The notes below the pieces were generated by a model that was not told the DNA's origin, searched no databases, and saw only the letters and a program-made list of their open reading frames with translations. From NCBI RefSeq assembly GCF_902498915.1, contig NZ_CABVLQ010000001.1: a stretch of 64,000 bases of DNA. One strand, written 5' to 3'. Origin of the DNA: Escherichia ruysiae. Lineage in GTDB: Bacteria > Pseudomonadota > Gammaproteobacteria > Enterobacterales > Enterobacteriaceae. The translations under genes and the position numbers were made by a program. Within the stretch, counting starts at the first letter, position 1, and every line of letters begins with the position of its first letter. This document shows, piece after piece, positions 1-9,653 of this stretch.

Positions 1-964
1 CGGATTGCTGTTATTACTGATTATCGCGACGGCATTAAGCCTGCTCATTGGGGCAAAATCACTCCCCGCTTCCGTAGTGCTGGAGGCCCTCTCCGGCACC
101 TGTCAGAGCGCCGACTGCACCATCGTGCTCGACGCGCGACTGCCGCGCACCCTTGCCGGTTTACTTGCAGGCGGCGCGCTTGGCCTTGCCGGGGCGTTGA
201 TGCAAACCCTCACCCGAAATCCACTTGCCGACCCCGGCTTGCTTGGCGTGAACGCCGGAGCCAGCTTTGCCATTGTGCTGGGTGCGGCGCTGTTTGGTTA
301 CTCTTCCGCACAGGAACAACTGGCGATGGCCTTCGCCGGGGCGCTGGTGGCCTCGTTGATTGTTGCCTTTACCGGCAGCCAGGGCGGCGGGCAGTTAAGT
401 CCGGTGCGTTTAACCCTGGCGGGCGTGGCGCTGGCGGCGGTGCTGGAAGGGCTGACCAGCGGCATCGCCCTGCTTAATCCTGACGTCTACGATCAACTGC
501 GTTTCTGGCAAGCCGGTTCGCTGGATATTCGCAATCTACATACCTTAAAAGTGGTGCTGATCCCGGTGCTGATCGCCGGAGCAACCGCGCTATTACTGAG
601 CCGCGCACTGAACAGTTTAAGCCTCGGTAGCGACACCGCGACGGCGCTGGGCAGTCGCGTGGCGCGCACACAGTTAATTGGTCTGCTGGCGATTACCGTG
701 CTTTGCGGAAGTGCGACGGCGGTAGTTGGCCCAATTGCCTTTATTGGCCTGATGATGCCGCACATGGCGCGCTGGCTGGTGGGTGCCGATCATCGCTGGT
801 CACTCCCCGTCACGCTACTTGCTACCCCTGCCCTGCTGCTGTTTGCCGATATCATCGGGCGTGTGATTGTGCCCGGCGAGCTGCGCGTTTCTGTGGTCAG
901 CGCCTTTATTGGCGCACCAGTGTTGATCTTTCTTGTCCGACGTAAAATGCGAGGTGCCGCATGA
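1..964 (+). CDS. fepD: Ferric enterobactin ABC transporter permease FepD (5' end cut by window)
   Basis: Inner-membrane permease that, with FepG and the ATPase FepC, imports ferric enterobactin delivered by FepB. About 320 codons are visible. The reading frame is open through base 1, so the true start lies upstream; a TTG at 5 is internal, because K-12 FepD has about 334 residues and only some 15 are missing. The protein is very hydrophobic, with repeated helices typical of the BtuC/FecCD family and the conserved motif GALMQTLTRNPLADPGLLG near the N-terminal third. Its TGA overlaps the fepG start (ATGA at 961-964), so translation is coupled in fepDGC. Identification is close to certain. Confidence 0.97.
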   Translation, partial: GLLLLLIIATALSLLIGAKSLPASVVLEALSGTCQSADCTIVLDARLPRTLAGLLAGGALGLAGALMQTLTRNPLADPGLLGVNAGASFAIVLGAALFGYSSAQEQLAMAFAGALVASLIVAFTGSQGGGQLSPVRLTLAGVALAAVLEGLTSGIALLNPDVYDQLRFWQAGSLDIRNLHTLKVVLIPVLIAGATALLLSRALNSLSLGSDTATALGSRVARTQLIGLLAITVLCGSATAVVGPIAFIGLMMPHMARWLVGADHRWSLPVTLLATPALLLFADIIGRVIVPGELRVSVVSAFIGAPVLIFLVRRKMRGAA

Positions 965-1953
965 TTTACGTCTCTCGCCGATTACTCATCACCTGTTTGC
1001 TGCTGATTTCCACCTGTGTGGTTGCAGGTATCTGGGGATTACGCAGCGGTGCCGTCACGCTGGAAACCTCGCAGGTATTCGCCGCGCTGATGGGCGATGC
1101 GCCGCGCAGTATGACGATGGTGGTCACCGAATGGCGTTTACCACGCGTGCTGATGGCGCTGTTGATTGGCGCGGCGCTGGGCGTCAGCGGCGCGATTTTT
1201 CAGTCGCTGATGCGTAACCCGCTCGGCAGTCCGGATGTGATGGGCTTTAACACCGGGGCGTGGAGCGGCGTACTGGTGGCGATGGTACTGTTTGGTCAGG
1301 ATCTGACAGCTATCGCGCTGGCAGCAATGGCGGGCGGCATTGCCACTTCTCTACTGGTCTGGCTGCTTGCCTGGCGTAACGGCATCGACACCTTTCGATT
1401 GATTATTATCGGCATCGGCGTTCGCGCCATGCTGGTGGCCTTTAATACCTGGCTGCTGCTGAAAGCGTCTTTAGAAACGGCGCTAACAGCGGGGTTGTGG
1501 AATGCCGGATCGCTCAATGGCCTGACGTGGGCAAAAACCTCGCCCTCCGCACCCATTATTATATTGATGCTCATTGCCGCCGCCTTGCTGGTAAGGCGGA
1601 TGCGCTTGCTGGAGATGGGCGATGACACCGCCTGCGCACTGGGCGTCAGCGTCGAACGCTCGCGTCTGTTAATGATGCTGGTCGCCGTAATACTTACCGC
1701 AGCTGCCACTGCCCTGGCGGGGCCAATTTCCTTTATCGCGCTGGTTGCACCGCACATTGCCCGACGCATTAGCGGCACTGCTCGCTGGGGGCTAACTCAG
1801 GCGGCGCTGTGCGGGGCGTTGTTACTGCTGGTGGCCGATCTCTGCGCTCAGCAACTGTTTATGCCGTATCAACTTCCGGTTGGCGTCGTTACCGTCAGTC
1901 TCGGCGGTATTTACCTTATCGTCTTGTTAATTCAGGAGTCTCGCAAAAAATGA
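961..1953 (+). CDS. fepG: Ferric enterobactin ABC transporter permease FepG
   Basis: Second membrane subunit of the FepDGC importer, 330 residues, the K-12 length. It is a FecCD/BtuC-type permease with many hydrophobic helices and the family motif FQSLMRNPLGSPDVMG near residues 80-95, the counterpart of the RNPLADP motif in FepD. The ATG overlaps the fepD stop by four bases, and its own TGA overlaps the fepC ATG (1950-1953), so the three genes form one coupled unit. FepD and FepG probably form the heterodimeric channel on which FepC acts. No truncation or frameshift is visible. Confidence 0.97.
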   Translation: MIYVSRRLLITCLLLISTCVVAGIWGLRSGAVTLETSQVFAALMGDAPRSMTMVVTEWRLPRVLMALLIGAALGVSGAIFQSLMRNPLGSPDVMGFNTGAWSGVLVAMVLFGQDLTAIALAAMAGGIATSLLVWLLAWRNGIDTFRLIIIGIGVRAMLVAFNTWLLLKASLETALTAGLWNAGSLNGLTWAKTSPSAPIIILMLIAAALLVRRMRLLEMGDDTACALGVSVERSRLLMMLVAVILTAAATALAGPISFIALVAPHIARRISGTARWGLTQAALCGALLLLVADLCAQQLFMPYQLPVGVVTVSLGGIYLIVLLIQESRKK

Positions 1954-2765
1954 CCGAATCAGTAGCCCGTTTGCGCGGCGAACAGTTAACCCTGGGATAT
2001 GGCAAATATACCGTCGCGGAAAATCTTACTGTAGAAATTCCTGACGGTCACTTCACGGCAATTATCGGGCCAAATGGCTGCGGTAAATCCACGTTACTGC
2101 GTACCTTAAGCCGCCTGATGACGCCTGCTCACGGGCATGTCTGGCTGGATGGCGAGCACATTCAACATTACGCCAGTAAAGAGGTCGCACGCCGGATTGG
2201 CTTGCTGGCGCAAAATGCCACCACGCCGGGCGATATCACCGTGCAGGAGCTGGTGGCGCGTGGGCGTTACCCGCATCAACCGCTGTTTACCCGCTGGCGC
2301 AAAGAAGATGAAGAAGCGGTAATGAAAGCGATGCAGGCCACGGGCATTACTCATCTGGCGAATCAAAGCGTGGACACCCTTTCCGGTGGGCAACGGCAGC
2401 GAGCGTGGATTGCCATGGTGCTGGCACAGGAAACGGCAATTATGCTGCTCGACGAGCCGACCACCTGGCTGGATATCAGTCATCAGATTGATCTACTGGA
2501 ATTATTGAGCGAACTGAACCGCGAGAAAGGCTATACGCTGGCGGCGGTGCTGCACGATCTTAATCAGGCCTGTCGCTACGCCAGCCATTTGATTGCGCTG
2601 CGGGAAGGAAAAATTGTCGCTCAGGGAGCGCCGAAAGAGATTGTCACTGCTGAACTGATCGAGCGTATTTACGGTTTGCGCTGCATGATTATTGATGATC
2701 CGGTAGCAGGAACACCGTTAGTGGTGCCGCTCGGACGAACGGCACCGTCAACCGCCGTGATTTAA
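1950..2765 (+). CDS. fepC: Ferric enterobactin ABC transporter ATPase FepC
   Basis: ATP-hydrolysing subunit of ferric enterobactin import. The ATG at 1950 gives 271 residues, the K-12 length; it overlaps the fepG stop and is preceded by an AGGAG ribosome site in the end of fepG. An in-frame ATG further upstream lies inside fepG and is not needed. Visible motifs are Walker A (GPNGCGKST), the ABC signature (LSGGQRQR), Walker B (IMLLDEPT) and the switch histidine (VLHDLNQ). The TAA at 2763-2765 overlaps the convergent fepE stop, so the two genes meet tail to tail with no spacer or room for a separate terminator. Confidence 0.97.
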   Translation: MTESVARLRGEQLTLGYGKYTVAENLTVEIPDGHFTAIIGPNGCGKSTLLRTLSRLMTPAHGHVWLDGEHIQHYASKEVARRIGLLAQNATTPGDITVQELVARGRYPHQPLFTRWRKEDEEAVMKAMQATGITHLANQSVDTLSGGQRQRAWIAMVLAQETAIMLLDEPTTWLDISHQIDLLELLSELNREKGYTLAAVLHDLNQACRYASHLIALREGKIVAQGAPKEIVTAELIERIYGLRCMIIDDPVAGTPLVVPLGRTAPSTAVI

Positions 2766-3895
2766 ACTAACCGATCTTCCATCATGGCATCCTGTTTTCT
2801 GGATGCCATTGCATGATGCAAGAGCACACTGCCACAAGCAACCATACCGCCGATCAACGCGGAAAGGATCACGATAATTGCTTTGCCCGGACCGTCTTTT
2901 TTCACCGGCAAAGTCGGACGCAACTGATATTTAAACGGCGTAAAATTTACATCGTTGACATTTGCTTTTGTTAACTGATTGACAAAATATTGACGATTAC
3001 GTAACTCACCGTTCAGTTCCGCAACATCGGTGACCGCTTTTTCAATTTCAAGTTTGCGTTCAATACCGTCTGCGCCGAGAGAAATAGAAAAATCAGGGTC
3101 GTCTTTAACGGCCTGACCATTACTGTAAACAGGCTTTTTAATTCCTGCCGCATTGGCAATATCCAGTGAATAATTGAGGCGCTGAATATTTGCATCAAGC
3201 TGGTTTTTCGTTTTAATACGATCCTGAGCCAGTTTTTCTTTTTCAAACTGGGTTCTGATTTCCAGTTTATTACGCACATTTTCAATCGACTCTTTCACCA
3301 CGATAGCAGAGATATAATCGATATACCCTGCCAATACTGTCTGCGCTTCTTCACTGGTGGGTGCGGTGAAACTTAATGTCCAGGAGGTATACAACGCAGG
3401 CTCATCTTTTTTCTTACTGGCGTTGTCATCAACCGCTTTCATTTTTTCGCTCAATGTAACAATAGCGCGATGCAGCTCCTGTTCATCAATCTTCGCCTCT
3501 TTTAATTGATCCATGACATAAGGTGATGAACGCAGATAGTCTTCCAATAAACTCACAGACTGAAATTTCTTGATAAACAGGTTAAACACACCGTTGCGAT
3601 CGATATTGGCATCCAGATCCAGCACGCGGAGTTTGGTGAAGACCTTCTCCAGATCTTGCCACTGGACAGCCTCTGCGGGCGTGATAACTGCCGAGCTGGT
3701 CCATTTTTGCGGCAAAATGAAAGACACCAGTAACCCAATACAGGCAAAGGCTAAAGCCACCGCTATTACCCGCGTTTTTGCGTACCACAAAACTTCGATA
3801 AGTTTAAGTAAATCAATTTCATTATTACTGGGCGACGCCAGATGATAATCGGGAAAATGAGAATCGCTTCCCTGCTTAATATTCAGTGATGACAT
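2762..3895 (-). CDS. fepE: Wzz-family O-antigen chain-length regulator FepE
   Basis: Polysaccharide co-polymerase of the Wzz family, 377 residues as in K-12, which sets very long O-antigen modal length in strains that make O-antigen. It has the family layout: a short cytoplasmic N-terminus, a transmembrane helix near residues 38-56, a large charged periplasmic part with coiled-coil character, and a second helix near residues 340-360 before a short basic tail. Despite the name it has no role in iron uptake; it sits inside the enterobactin cluster by position only. It follows entF on the same strand about 210 bases downstream and probably has its own promoter in that gap. Confidence 0.95.
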   Translation of the reverse strand: MSSLNIKQGSDSHFPDYHLASPSNNEIDLLKLIEVLWYAKTRVIAVALAFACIGLLVSFILPQKWTSSAVITPAEAVQWQDLEKVFTKLRVLDLDANIDRNGVFNLFIKKFQSVSLLEDYLRSSPYVMDQLKEAKIDEQELHRAIVTLSEKMKAVDDNASKKKDEPALYTSWTLSFTAPTSEEAQTVLAGYIDYISAIVVKESIENVRNKLEIRTQFEKEKLAQDRIKTKNQLDANIQRLNYSLDIANAAGIKKPVYSNGQAVKDDPDFSISLGADGIERKLEIEKAVTDVAELNGELRNRQYFVNQLTKANVNDVNFTPFKYQLRPTLPVKKDGPGKAIIVILSALIGGMVACGSVLLHHAMASRKQDAMMEDRLV

Positions 3896-4058
3896 GCGAT
3901 ATGACCTGAAATGAGTCCAATAAGATTAAATCTCCACGGCGCTCACTTTATCAGTTAGCAAGAATTATCCGAAGCTGAACTTTGTAAATTCCCCTCACCG
4001 AACACAACATTAAGCGTGTTTTCAGAGAAGCAACTGAGGATTCATCATAATAATAAAT

Positions 4059-4099
4059 AATAAAATCCACAATCATTTACAGTAATTATGGATTTTATT
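4059..4099 (-). terminator. Hairpin downstream of entF
   Basis: Two 11-base arms (AATAAAATCCA at 4059-4069 and its exact complement at 4089-4099) flank a 19-base loop ten bases after the entF stop, followed on the minus strand by a T-rich stretch. This is a plausible terminator of the fes-ybdZ-entF transcript. The rest of the gap to fepE (3896-4058) holds no open frame and presumably carries the fepE promoter. Confidence 0.55.
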
Positions 4100-4109
4100 T
4101 AAGATAAAG

Positions 4110-7100
4110 TTATTTATTTAGCGTCGCCAAAATAATTGGCCCGATTTTTTCAAACGCCATCGGCGAGATAATATCCACATGCGCACAATCTAAACGATAA
4201 ATATCCAGCTCAGCTATCCATGGCGACCAGGCGCGTTCAGGACTCATACCTTCCTGAAGTGTACGTTCGGCAACAAACAGCGTCGCTTTGCCATCAAACG
4301 GTACGCTATGGGCAGTGGTCAACAAGCGCACTGCATCAGCGTAGTTGCCTTCAATAGTGGTAAACAGCTCCGTCGACGCACTCCCTTGCTGAGCCGCCAG
4401 GAAGGCTTCGCGCTCGCGGTTAATCTCCGCCAGCACTTCCGGGTCCAGACCGTTAGCTTCTTTTTCCTGCCAGTTTTGCGTTTCTGGCGGCCAGGTATCC
4501 AGCAAGCCAAGAAATGCCACCTGTTCGCCACGGGCACGCAACCGCGCCGCAATCCCCTGCGCCAGCGTACCGCCCAGCGAATAACCCAGCAGGTAATAAG
4601 GGCCGTGAGGTTGTTGTTCAAGTAACGTGGCCAGATGCGCTTCACAGACTTCATCCAGGTTTGCCGCCGTCTGCATAGCTCCATGAGGGCGCGGCGACTG
4701 AATGCCAATAATCGACCATTGTGGATCGAGATAACGCGAGAGCACGCTAAACTGCCAGGCAAAACCGGACGCCGGATGGAAACAAAACAGCGTCGGGCCA
4801 TTGCCTTCACGCAACGGCAGAATGGTTTCGAATCCCATGCGCCGGGTGCTGTCTTCTTTACCATCAATAATCGTTGCCAGTTTGGCGACGGTTGACGCAA
4901 CCATCACCTGCCCCGGCGTCACCTGGCGGGCAAACTGCCGACTTAACTGCGCTGCCAGTTTCATTGCCAGTAGCGAATGACCGCCAAGAGCGAAGAAATC
5001 AGCGTCGGCATCCTGCACATCACAGCCCAGCAATGACGAGAACGCCCTGGCGATAATCATTTCGCTGCCCGCTTTCGGCGCACGCCCCGGCGCTTGTGTC
5101 TTCAGTTCAGGCAACGGTAAGGCTTTGCGATCCAACTTACCATTGGCGCTAAGTGGCAACTGTGGAAGTTGTAGCAGAACCACGGGCACCATATGCGGTG
5201 GCAAGGTTTCGCGCAACTGCGCCTGCAATGCGCTGGTATCCAGCGGTAAGCCTGATTGCGACACCAGATATCCTACCAACTGGCGAGCGTCGCCGCCGGT
5301 TGCTGCCGCCTGGTTAATCACACAGGCATGGGTAACGGCTTGTTCGACATCCGGCAGCGCCTGCATCACGCGATCGATTTCGCCCAGTTCGATACGCTGC
5401 CCGCGAATTTTTAGCTGATCGTCACTGCGCCCGAGGTACTCCACCGCGCCGTTATCCAGCCAGCGGGCAACGTCTCCGGTACGGTACATCCGCTCACCGG
5501 GGGCGAAAGGGTCGGCAATAAAGCGGCTGGCTGTCAGATCGGGTCGTCCCAGATACCCCTGCGCCAGTTGAATGCCGGTGAGATAGAGATCACCCGCCAC
5601 CCCCAGCGGCACCGGATGCATCATCGCATCAAGAATACGCAGCCCCGTGTTCCACACCGGGTAGCCAATCGGCACACTGCTGCCGCGTACCTGTGCCAGT
5701 TCCTCGCCAAAAGCCGGATACCAGCTAACGTCCACCGCAGCTTCCGTCGGGCCATACAGATTATGTAACGGCGCACCGGTTAACTGTTGCCATTCGCGGC
5801 ATAAATCAGCCGGTAAGGCCTCACCACTACAGAAAACCTGTTTCAACGTCGCGCAACTCTGGCGAGCGGTTTCCGGCGTCAGCGAAGCAACAAATGCCGC
5901 CAGCATTGAGGGAACAAAGTGCGTGGTCGTTACGCCATATTCGGCAAAGAATTGCTGCATAGCGAGCGGATCGCGGTGCGCCTCTGGTTCAGCCATCACC
6001 AGTTTCGCCCCCGCAATAAATGGCCAGAAAAACTCCCACACCGAGACATCAAAACTGCACGGTGTTTTTTGGGCAACGACATCTTCGCCTGTAAGCGGAT
6101 AATGATTTTGCATCCACAGCAGGCGGTTAACGATAGCCGTCTGCCCGACCATCACCCCTTTCGGCCTGCCGGTGGAACCAGAGGTGAAGATGATATAAGC
6201 CGTATGGTGCGGTTGTGAAAGTTGCAGCGGCGCACTGCCCTGTGGAGTAAGCGGGGCGTTATAGCAAAGGCTTATTAAATTGGGAACATCGCTAAAGCGC
6301 GGCAGTTGATCGTCGGTGGTGATTAACAGCGACGGACGCGCATCTTCCAGCATCATTTTCAGACGATCGTCCGGATAACCCGTATCCAGTGGTAGCCAGG
6401 CCGCACCTGCTTCAACAATCGCATGTAGTGCCAGGGTCAAAAAGACCGAGCGCGGTAGCGCCACCGCCACGCTGTCGCCAGGTTTAACGCCGCGCTCACG
6501 CAGCAGATTCGCCAGCGCCACCACCTGCTCGCGCATTTCCCGATAGCTGAACTGGTAATGCGCATCTGCCAGCGCCGGTGCATCCGGTGCTTTTGCCGCT
6601 TGTTCTGCCACCAGCGCGCTCAGCGTGGTTTCAGGGATTTCTACCTGTGTGGCGTTGATCTGCGCCAACTGTGCATACTCACCTGGCAGCATAATATCGA
6701 CATCGCCGCACAACAGCGCCGGATTCGCGGCGAACTGCGCAATCAGCATTTTCAGCCGTTCGGCGTGCTGAATTAACGTTGGCTCATCGTAACGCTGTTT
6801 ATTGGCGAGAATCTCAATACTCAAACCACCGTGTTCATCCGGGAACAGCGCCAGTTCAAGGTCATTAACCGGACCGGTTGCCAGTGTATGGGTTTGCGCC
6901 TGAACACCAGGAATATCCAGTTGGTAATCAAATACCTTGATATTGAGTACCGGACCAAACAGCGGTTCATCACCTGCCGCTCGCCCGCTGTCACGGACAA
7001 TCTGTTCGGCATCGTAGCGTTGATGACGGCGCATTTTTTTTAGTTGAGCCGCCAGGCGGATTGCCAACTGAGGCAGCGTCTCTTGCGCCTCAATGTGAAT

Positions 7101-7991
7101 ACCCAACGGCAAAACATTGAGCACGGGACCGGTCGCCGTAAGCGCCGCCGACCCCATTCGACGCATAAAGATAAATCCGGCAGCGTAGTCCATGCGGTTG
7201 CACAATCGCCCCAGCCATAAGGTCGCCAGCGCGAGAGCTAAATCGGTACGTTGTACGGTCGGCAGTTGTGCTGCCAACTGCCGAAATTCCCCATCGGTAA
7301 ATTCCAGTTTCAGGCGCAGAATATCTGCCGAGGCGCCGCGCCCCGCTAAAGGTGCAGAAGAAAGTGACGCAGGCGGCGGCAGTTGGCGACGCTGTTCCGC
7401 CCAGAATGCCGCATCACGCTGCCAGGCCTCGCTTTCCCGATACTGCTGGTACTCTTCCACCACTTCAGCGAAAGGCGTAAACGGCGAAGCAGGCGTTGGT
7501 TCGCCACGCAGCCATGCACAGTAAATATTGGCGATCTGGCGGGTAATTGCCGGAAAACTGAAACCATCAACCAGCAAATGATGATAACGCTGATACCAGT
7601 ACCAGCGGTTATCCGCCACCTGTATCAGCTGATGAAAGACCAGTGGGTTACCGTTATCGACACGCAGATTTTGTTGCAAATCAGTTTGCATTAATGCCTG
7701 CGCAGTTCCGTGTGGATCAATGTTGGTACGCAGGTCGATAATTTCTGGCTGTTCGAACGTCAACGCATCATCGACCCATTGCCAGACTTCGCCGTTATCT
7801 TCCGTAAAACGCATCCGTAGCGTATCCGCTTGTGCTAATCCGGCAACCACCGCGCGAGCCAGTAATGGCGCATCAACCTCTCCGGTTAACTCAACGTAAT
7901 GCGCCACGCTCCAGCTGGAAGGTAAATCTGACAGTTTTTCTGCCATCCAGATGCCGGGCTGTGCGGCGACCAAAGGTAAATGTTGGCTCAT
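4110..7991 (-). CDS. entF: Enterobactin synthase component F (non-ribosomal peptide synthetase)
   Basis: Activates L-serine, joins it to 2,3-dihydroxybenzoate delivered on EntB, and cyclises three units into enterobactin. The ATG at 7991 gives 1293 residues, the K-12 length; the longer frame upstream is rejected because it runs through ybdZ. Domains in order: condensation (HHLLVDG near residue 138), adenylation (IIFTSGSTGRPKG, YRTGD), carrier protein (GGHSLLAMK, phosphopantetheine serine at about 1006) and thioesterase (GYSLGG, serine 1138; histidine 1271). The start overlaps the ybdZ stop by four bases, coupling it to its MbtH-like partner. All catalytic residues seem present. The carrier serine is loaded by EntD. 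Confidence 0.98.
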   Translation of the reverse strand: MSQHLPLVAAQPGIWMAEKLSDLPSSWSVAHYVELTGEVDAPLLARAVVAGLAQADTLRMRFTEDNGEVWQWVDDALTFEQPEIIDLRTNIDPHGTAQALMQTDLQQNLRVDNGNPLVFHQLIQVADNRWYWYQRYHHLLVDGFSFPAITRQIANIYCAWLRGEPTPASPFTPFAEVVEEYQQYRESEAWQRDAAFWAEQRRQLPPPASLSSAPLAGRGASADILRLKLEFTDGEFRQLAAQLPTVQRTDLALALATLWLGRLCNRMDYAAGFIFMRRMGSAALTATGPVLNVLPLGIHIEAQETLPQLAIRLAAQLKKMRRHQRYDAEQIVRDSGRAAGDEPLFGPVLNIKVFDYQLDIPGVQAQTHTLATGPVNDLELALFPDEHGGLSIEILANKQRYDEPTLIQHAERLKMLIAQFAANPALLCGDVDIMLPGEYAQLAQINATQVEIPETTLSALVAEQAAKAPDAPALADAHYQFSYREMREQVVALANLLRERGVKPGDSVAVALPRSVFLTLALHAIVEAGAAWLPLDTGYPDDRLKMMLEDARPSLLITTDDQLPRFSDVPNLISLCYNAPLTPQGSAPLQLSQPHHTAYIIFTSGSTGRPKGVMVGQTAIVNRLLWMQNHYPLTGEDVVAQKTPCSFDVSVWEFFWPFIAGAKLVMAEPEAHRDPLAMQQFFAEYGVTTTHFVPSMLAAFVASLTPETARQSCATLKQVFCSGEALPADLCREWQQLTGAPLHNLYGPTEAAVDVSWYPAFGEELAQVRGSSVPIGYPVWNTGLRILDAMMHPVPLGVAGDLYLTGIQLAQGYLGRPDLTASRFIADPFAPGERMYRTGDVARWLDNGAVEYLGRSDDQLKIRGQRIELGEIDRVMQALPDVEQAVTHACVINQAAATGGDARQLVGYLVSQSGLPLDTSALQAQLRETLPPHMVPVVLLQLPQLPLSANGKLDRKALPLPELKTQAPGRAPKAGSEMIIARAFSSLLGCDVQDADADFFALGGHSLLAMKLAAQLSRQFARQVTPGQVMVASTVAKLATIIDGKEDSTRRMGFETILPLREGNGPTLFCFHPASGFAWQFSVLSRYLDPQWSIIGIQSPRPHGAMQTAANLDEVCEAHLATLLEQQPHGPYYLLGYSLGGTLAQGIAARLRARGEQVAFLGLLDTWPPETQNWQEKEANGLDPEVLAEINREREAFLAAQQGSASTELFTTIEGNYADAVRLLTTAHSVPFDGKATLFVAERTLQEGMSPERAWSPWIAELDIYRLDCAHVDIISPMAFEKIGPIILATLNK

Positions 7992-8206
7992 TGCGCCTCC
8001 TGCTGCTGGGTAAAATTCGCCGGTGTCAGAGTACGCCAGTGGGCTTCCAGCCACTGCTGGCAGGACGCCTGTGACTGCGGCTGACACACAACGTCCCAGC
8101 CTGCCGGTAACGCGCACTGTTGCGGCCACAGACTGAATTGCCCCTGCGCATTGCGCAAAATGTAAAACACGCCCTGCGGATCATCGAAGGGATTACTGAA
8201 TGCCAT
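7988..8206 (-). CDS. ybdZ: MbtH-like protein YbdZ, EntF partner
   Basis: Small MbtH-family protein of 72 residues that binds the adenylation domain of EntF and improves serine activation. The ATG at 8206 is chosen because it gives the K-12 length and lies two bases after the fes stop; a TTG two codons upstream is possible but less likely. The family's tryptophan-rich core is visible (FSLWPQQ, PAGWDVV, WLEAHWRTLTP). It lies between fes and entF and overlaps both gene boundaries closely, so the three are surely translated from one message. Confidence 0.95.
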   Translation of the reverse strand: MAFSNPFDDPQGVFYILRNAQGQFSLWPQQCALPAGWDVVCQPQSQASCQQWLEAHWRTLTPANFTQQQEAQ

Positions 8207-8208
8207 AT

Positions 8209-9411
8209 TCAACTCCTGTCATGGAAAAGCGGTTGCCAGAGGTCAATTAGCCCCTGCATCAAGCCACCGCGCCAACAAAGCGCATCATGTCCGCCGTCAA
8301 CCTGACGCCAGAAAATGGATTCTTTTATGGGATATAGTTGCGCATACAGCGCCTGATTGGCTCGCATGATCAGCGGCTCACGAATCCCCGCCTCCAGAAC
8401 AATGCGCAGACCTTCGGCGCTAACTCCACCAGCTTTTAGCTTTTCAAGTAACACGCCCTCTTGCTGCCCGCCCCGATGCGGCCACCAGTACGATCCTGAC
8501 TGGCTTAATACACAGCCAAAGCGTTCAGGCCAGTGCAGTCCGGCATACAGCGCGGAAAGCCCACCAAAACTCTGCCCGGCGACCACGGTGCGATCGGCGC
8601 GATCGCTAAAAGGGGCGATCGTTTTCACCAGCGGCAGTAACTCTTGCTGTACTGCCAGCCAGAAATCCGCATTACACGGCAGTTCGCGGGCACGGTGCGC
8701 GGTGTCGATGGCGTCAATCAACACATACACGGCGGGAGGAAGCTGCTGACGACGGGTCAGCGAAGTCAACGCAGGCCAGACGGGCATACTTTGCGCCCAA
8801 AATTCACCATCGAGCAGAATAGCTAACGGACGCTCCTCGACTGGCGTATCGCCGGTGGTAAAAATCCATACACGACGTGAATTTCCCAACCGTTCACTTT
8901 TCCAGGTTATTTCTTTCGCTGAGTTAGCGGGGGCTTGCGGACAATCCCAGCCGGGTTGCTGCGGCGCTTGCGGCATTTCGAGTGCGGAAACAGCGTGCCC
9001 TCGCCCTCCTTTCCAGCTTTGCGGATTCAGCGGATCGGCTATCGCCTGGGGTAATAGTTTTCGCCAACCTTCGCGTAATTCGAGGCGATCGGGTGATGGT
9101 GCAGAAAAAATGTCATCGCGTTCGGTGGGAATAAAACAGTAACTGCCGCGCCAGTTAGCATTGAGTTGTGTCGTCCACTGCCAGACGTCGGTGCCTGCAA
9201 TGCGCTGCATCGACTGGGGCTGGCTGTTCTGATGGTGATCGGTAACGCCAGTGATGTAAACCCATACGCGCTTCACCGTCGAGCGGTCTTCAGAACCTTG
9301 GGGATCACGCCACCAGAAAGTGACCTCAAACATTTCGTCATTCAGACGCTGCCATTCCGGGCCATGTTTCGACTGCCACCAGCTCTCATTTCCCACATTT
9401 AACACCGTCAC
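8209..9411 (-). CDS. fes: Enterochelin esterase Fes
   Basis: Cytoplasmic esterase that cuts the trilactone of ferric enterobactin to free iron after import. The 400-residue length agrees with the K-12 protein. The C-terminal half is an alpha/beta-hydrolase with the nucleophile motif GQSFGG and a late histidine in GGHDA; the N-terminal half is the family's Ig-like substrate-binding domain. It is the first gene of the leftward fes-ybdZ-entF unit, and the Fur-type operator shared with fepA lies 50-90 bases upstream. It is needed for growth on enterobactin iron, which fits its co-expression with the synthetase. Confidence 0.97.
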   Translation of the reverse strand: MTVLNVGNESWWQSKHGPEWQRLNDEMFEVTFWWRDPQGSEDRSTVKRVWVYITGVTDHHQNSQPQSMQRIAGTDVWQWTTQLNANWRGSYCFIPTERDDIFSAPSPDRLELREGWRKLLPQAIADPLNPQSWKGGRGHAVSALEMPQAPQQPGWDCPQAPANSAKEITWKSERLGNSRRVWIFTTGDTPVEERPLAILLDGEFWAQSMPVWPALTSLTRRQQLPPAVYVLIDAIDTAHRARELPCNADFWLAVQQELLPLVKTIAPFSDRADRTVVAGQSFGGLSALYAGLHWPERFGCVLSQSGSYWWPHRGGQQEGVLLEKLKAGGVSAEGLRIVLEAGIREPLIMRANQALYAQLYPIKESIFWRQVDGGHDALCWRGGLMQGLIDLWQPLFHDRS

Positions 9412-9460
9412 ACCATAACCCCATGTTTACTGTGCAATTTTTCATTGATTGCAGAAATAT

Positions 9461-9497
9461 ATTGATAATATTATTGATAACTATTTGCATTTGCAAT
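9461..9497. promoter_or_regulatory. Fur-type operator in the divergent fes-fepA control region
   Basis: The stretch ATTGATAATATTATTGATAA continuing into CTATTTGCATTTGCAATA contains repeated GATAAT/ATTATC-like hexamers of the Fur consensus. It lies midway between the divergent fes and fepA genes, where K-12 has overlapping Fur-repressed promoters. Iron repression of both transcripts is established for K-12; the site itself was placed by eye. Confidence 0.75.
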
Positions 9498-9653
9498 AGC
9501 GTATTGGCGCGCCATGTCAAGCGCGGACATTAATTAACCAACTGCACTGCGTGTCTTTCAGGATCAAAGGTTTTCGCGGTAGCGGGATGCGTCATGCTGA
9601 TGACGACCATGCCCGACAGTTGCAATTCGTGGCAAAAATGCAGGAATAAAACA

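Noticed and set aside
7992..8129. 46-residue N-terminal extension of EntF
   Set aside because: It reads through ybdZ in another frame; the ATG at 7991 gives the known 1293-residue protein.
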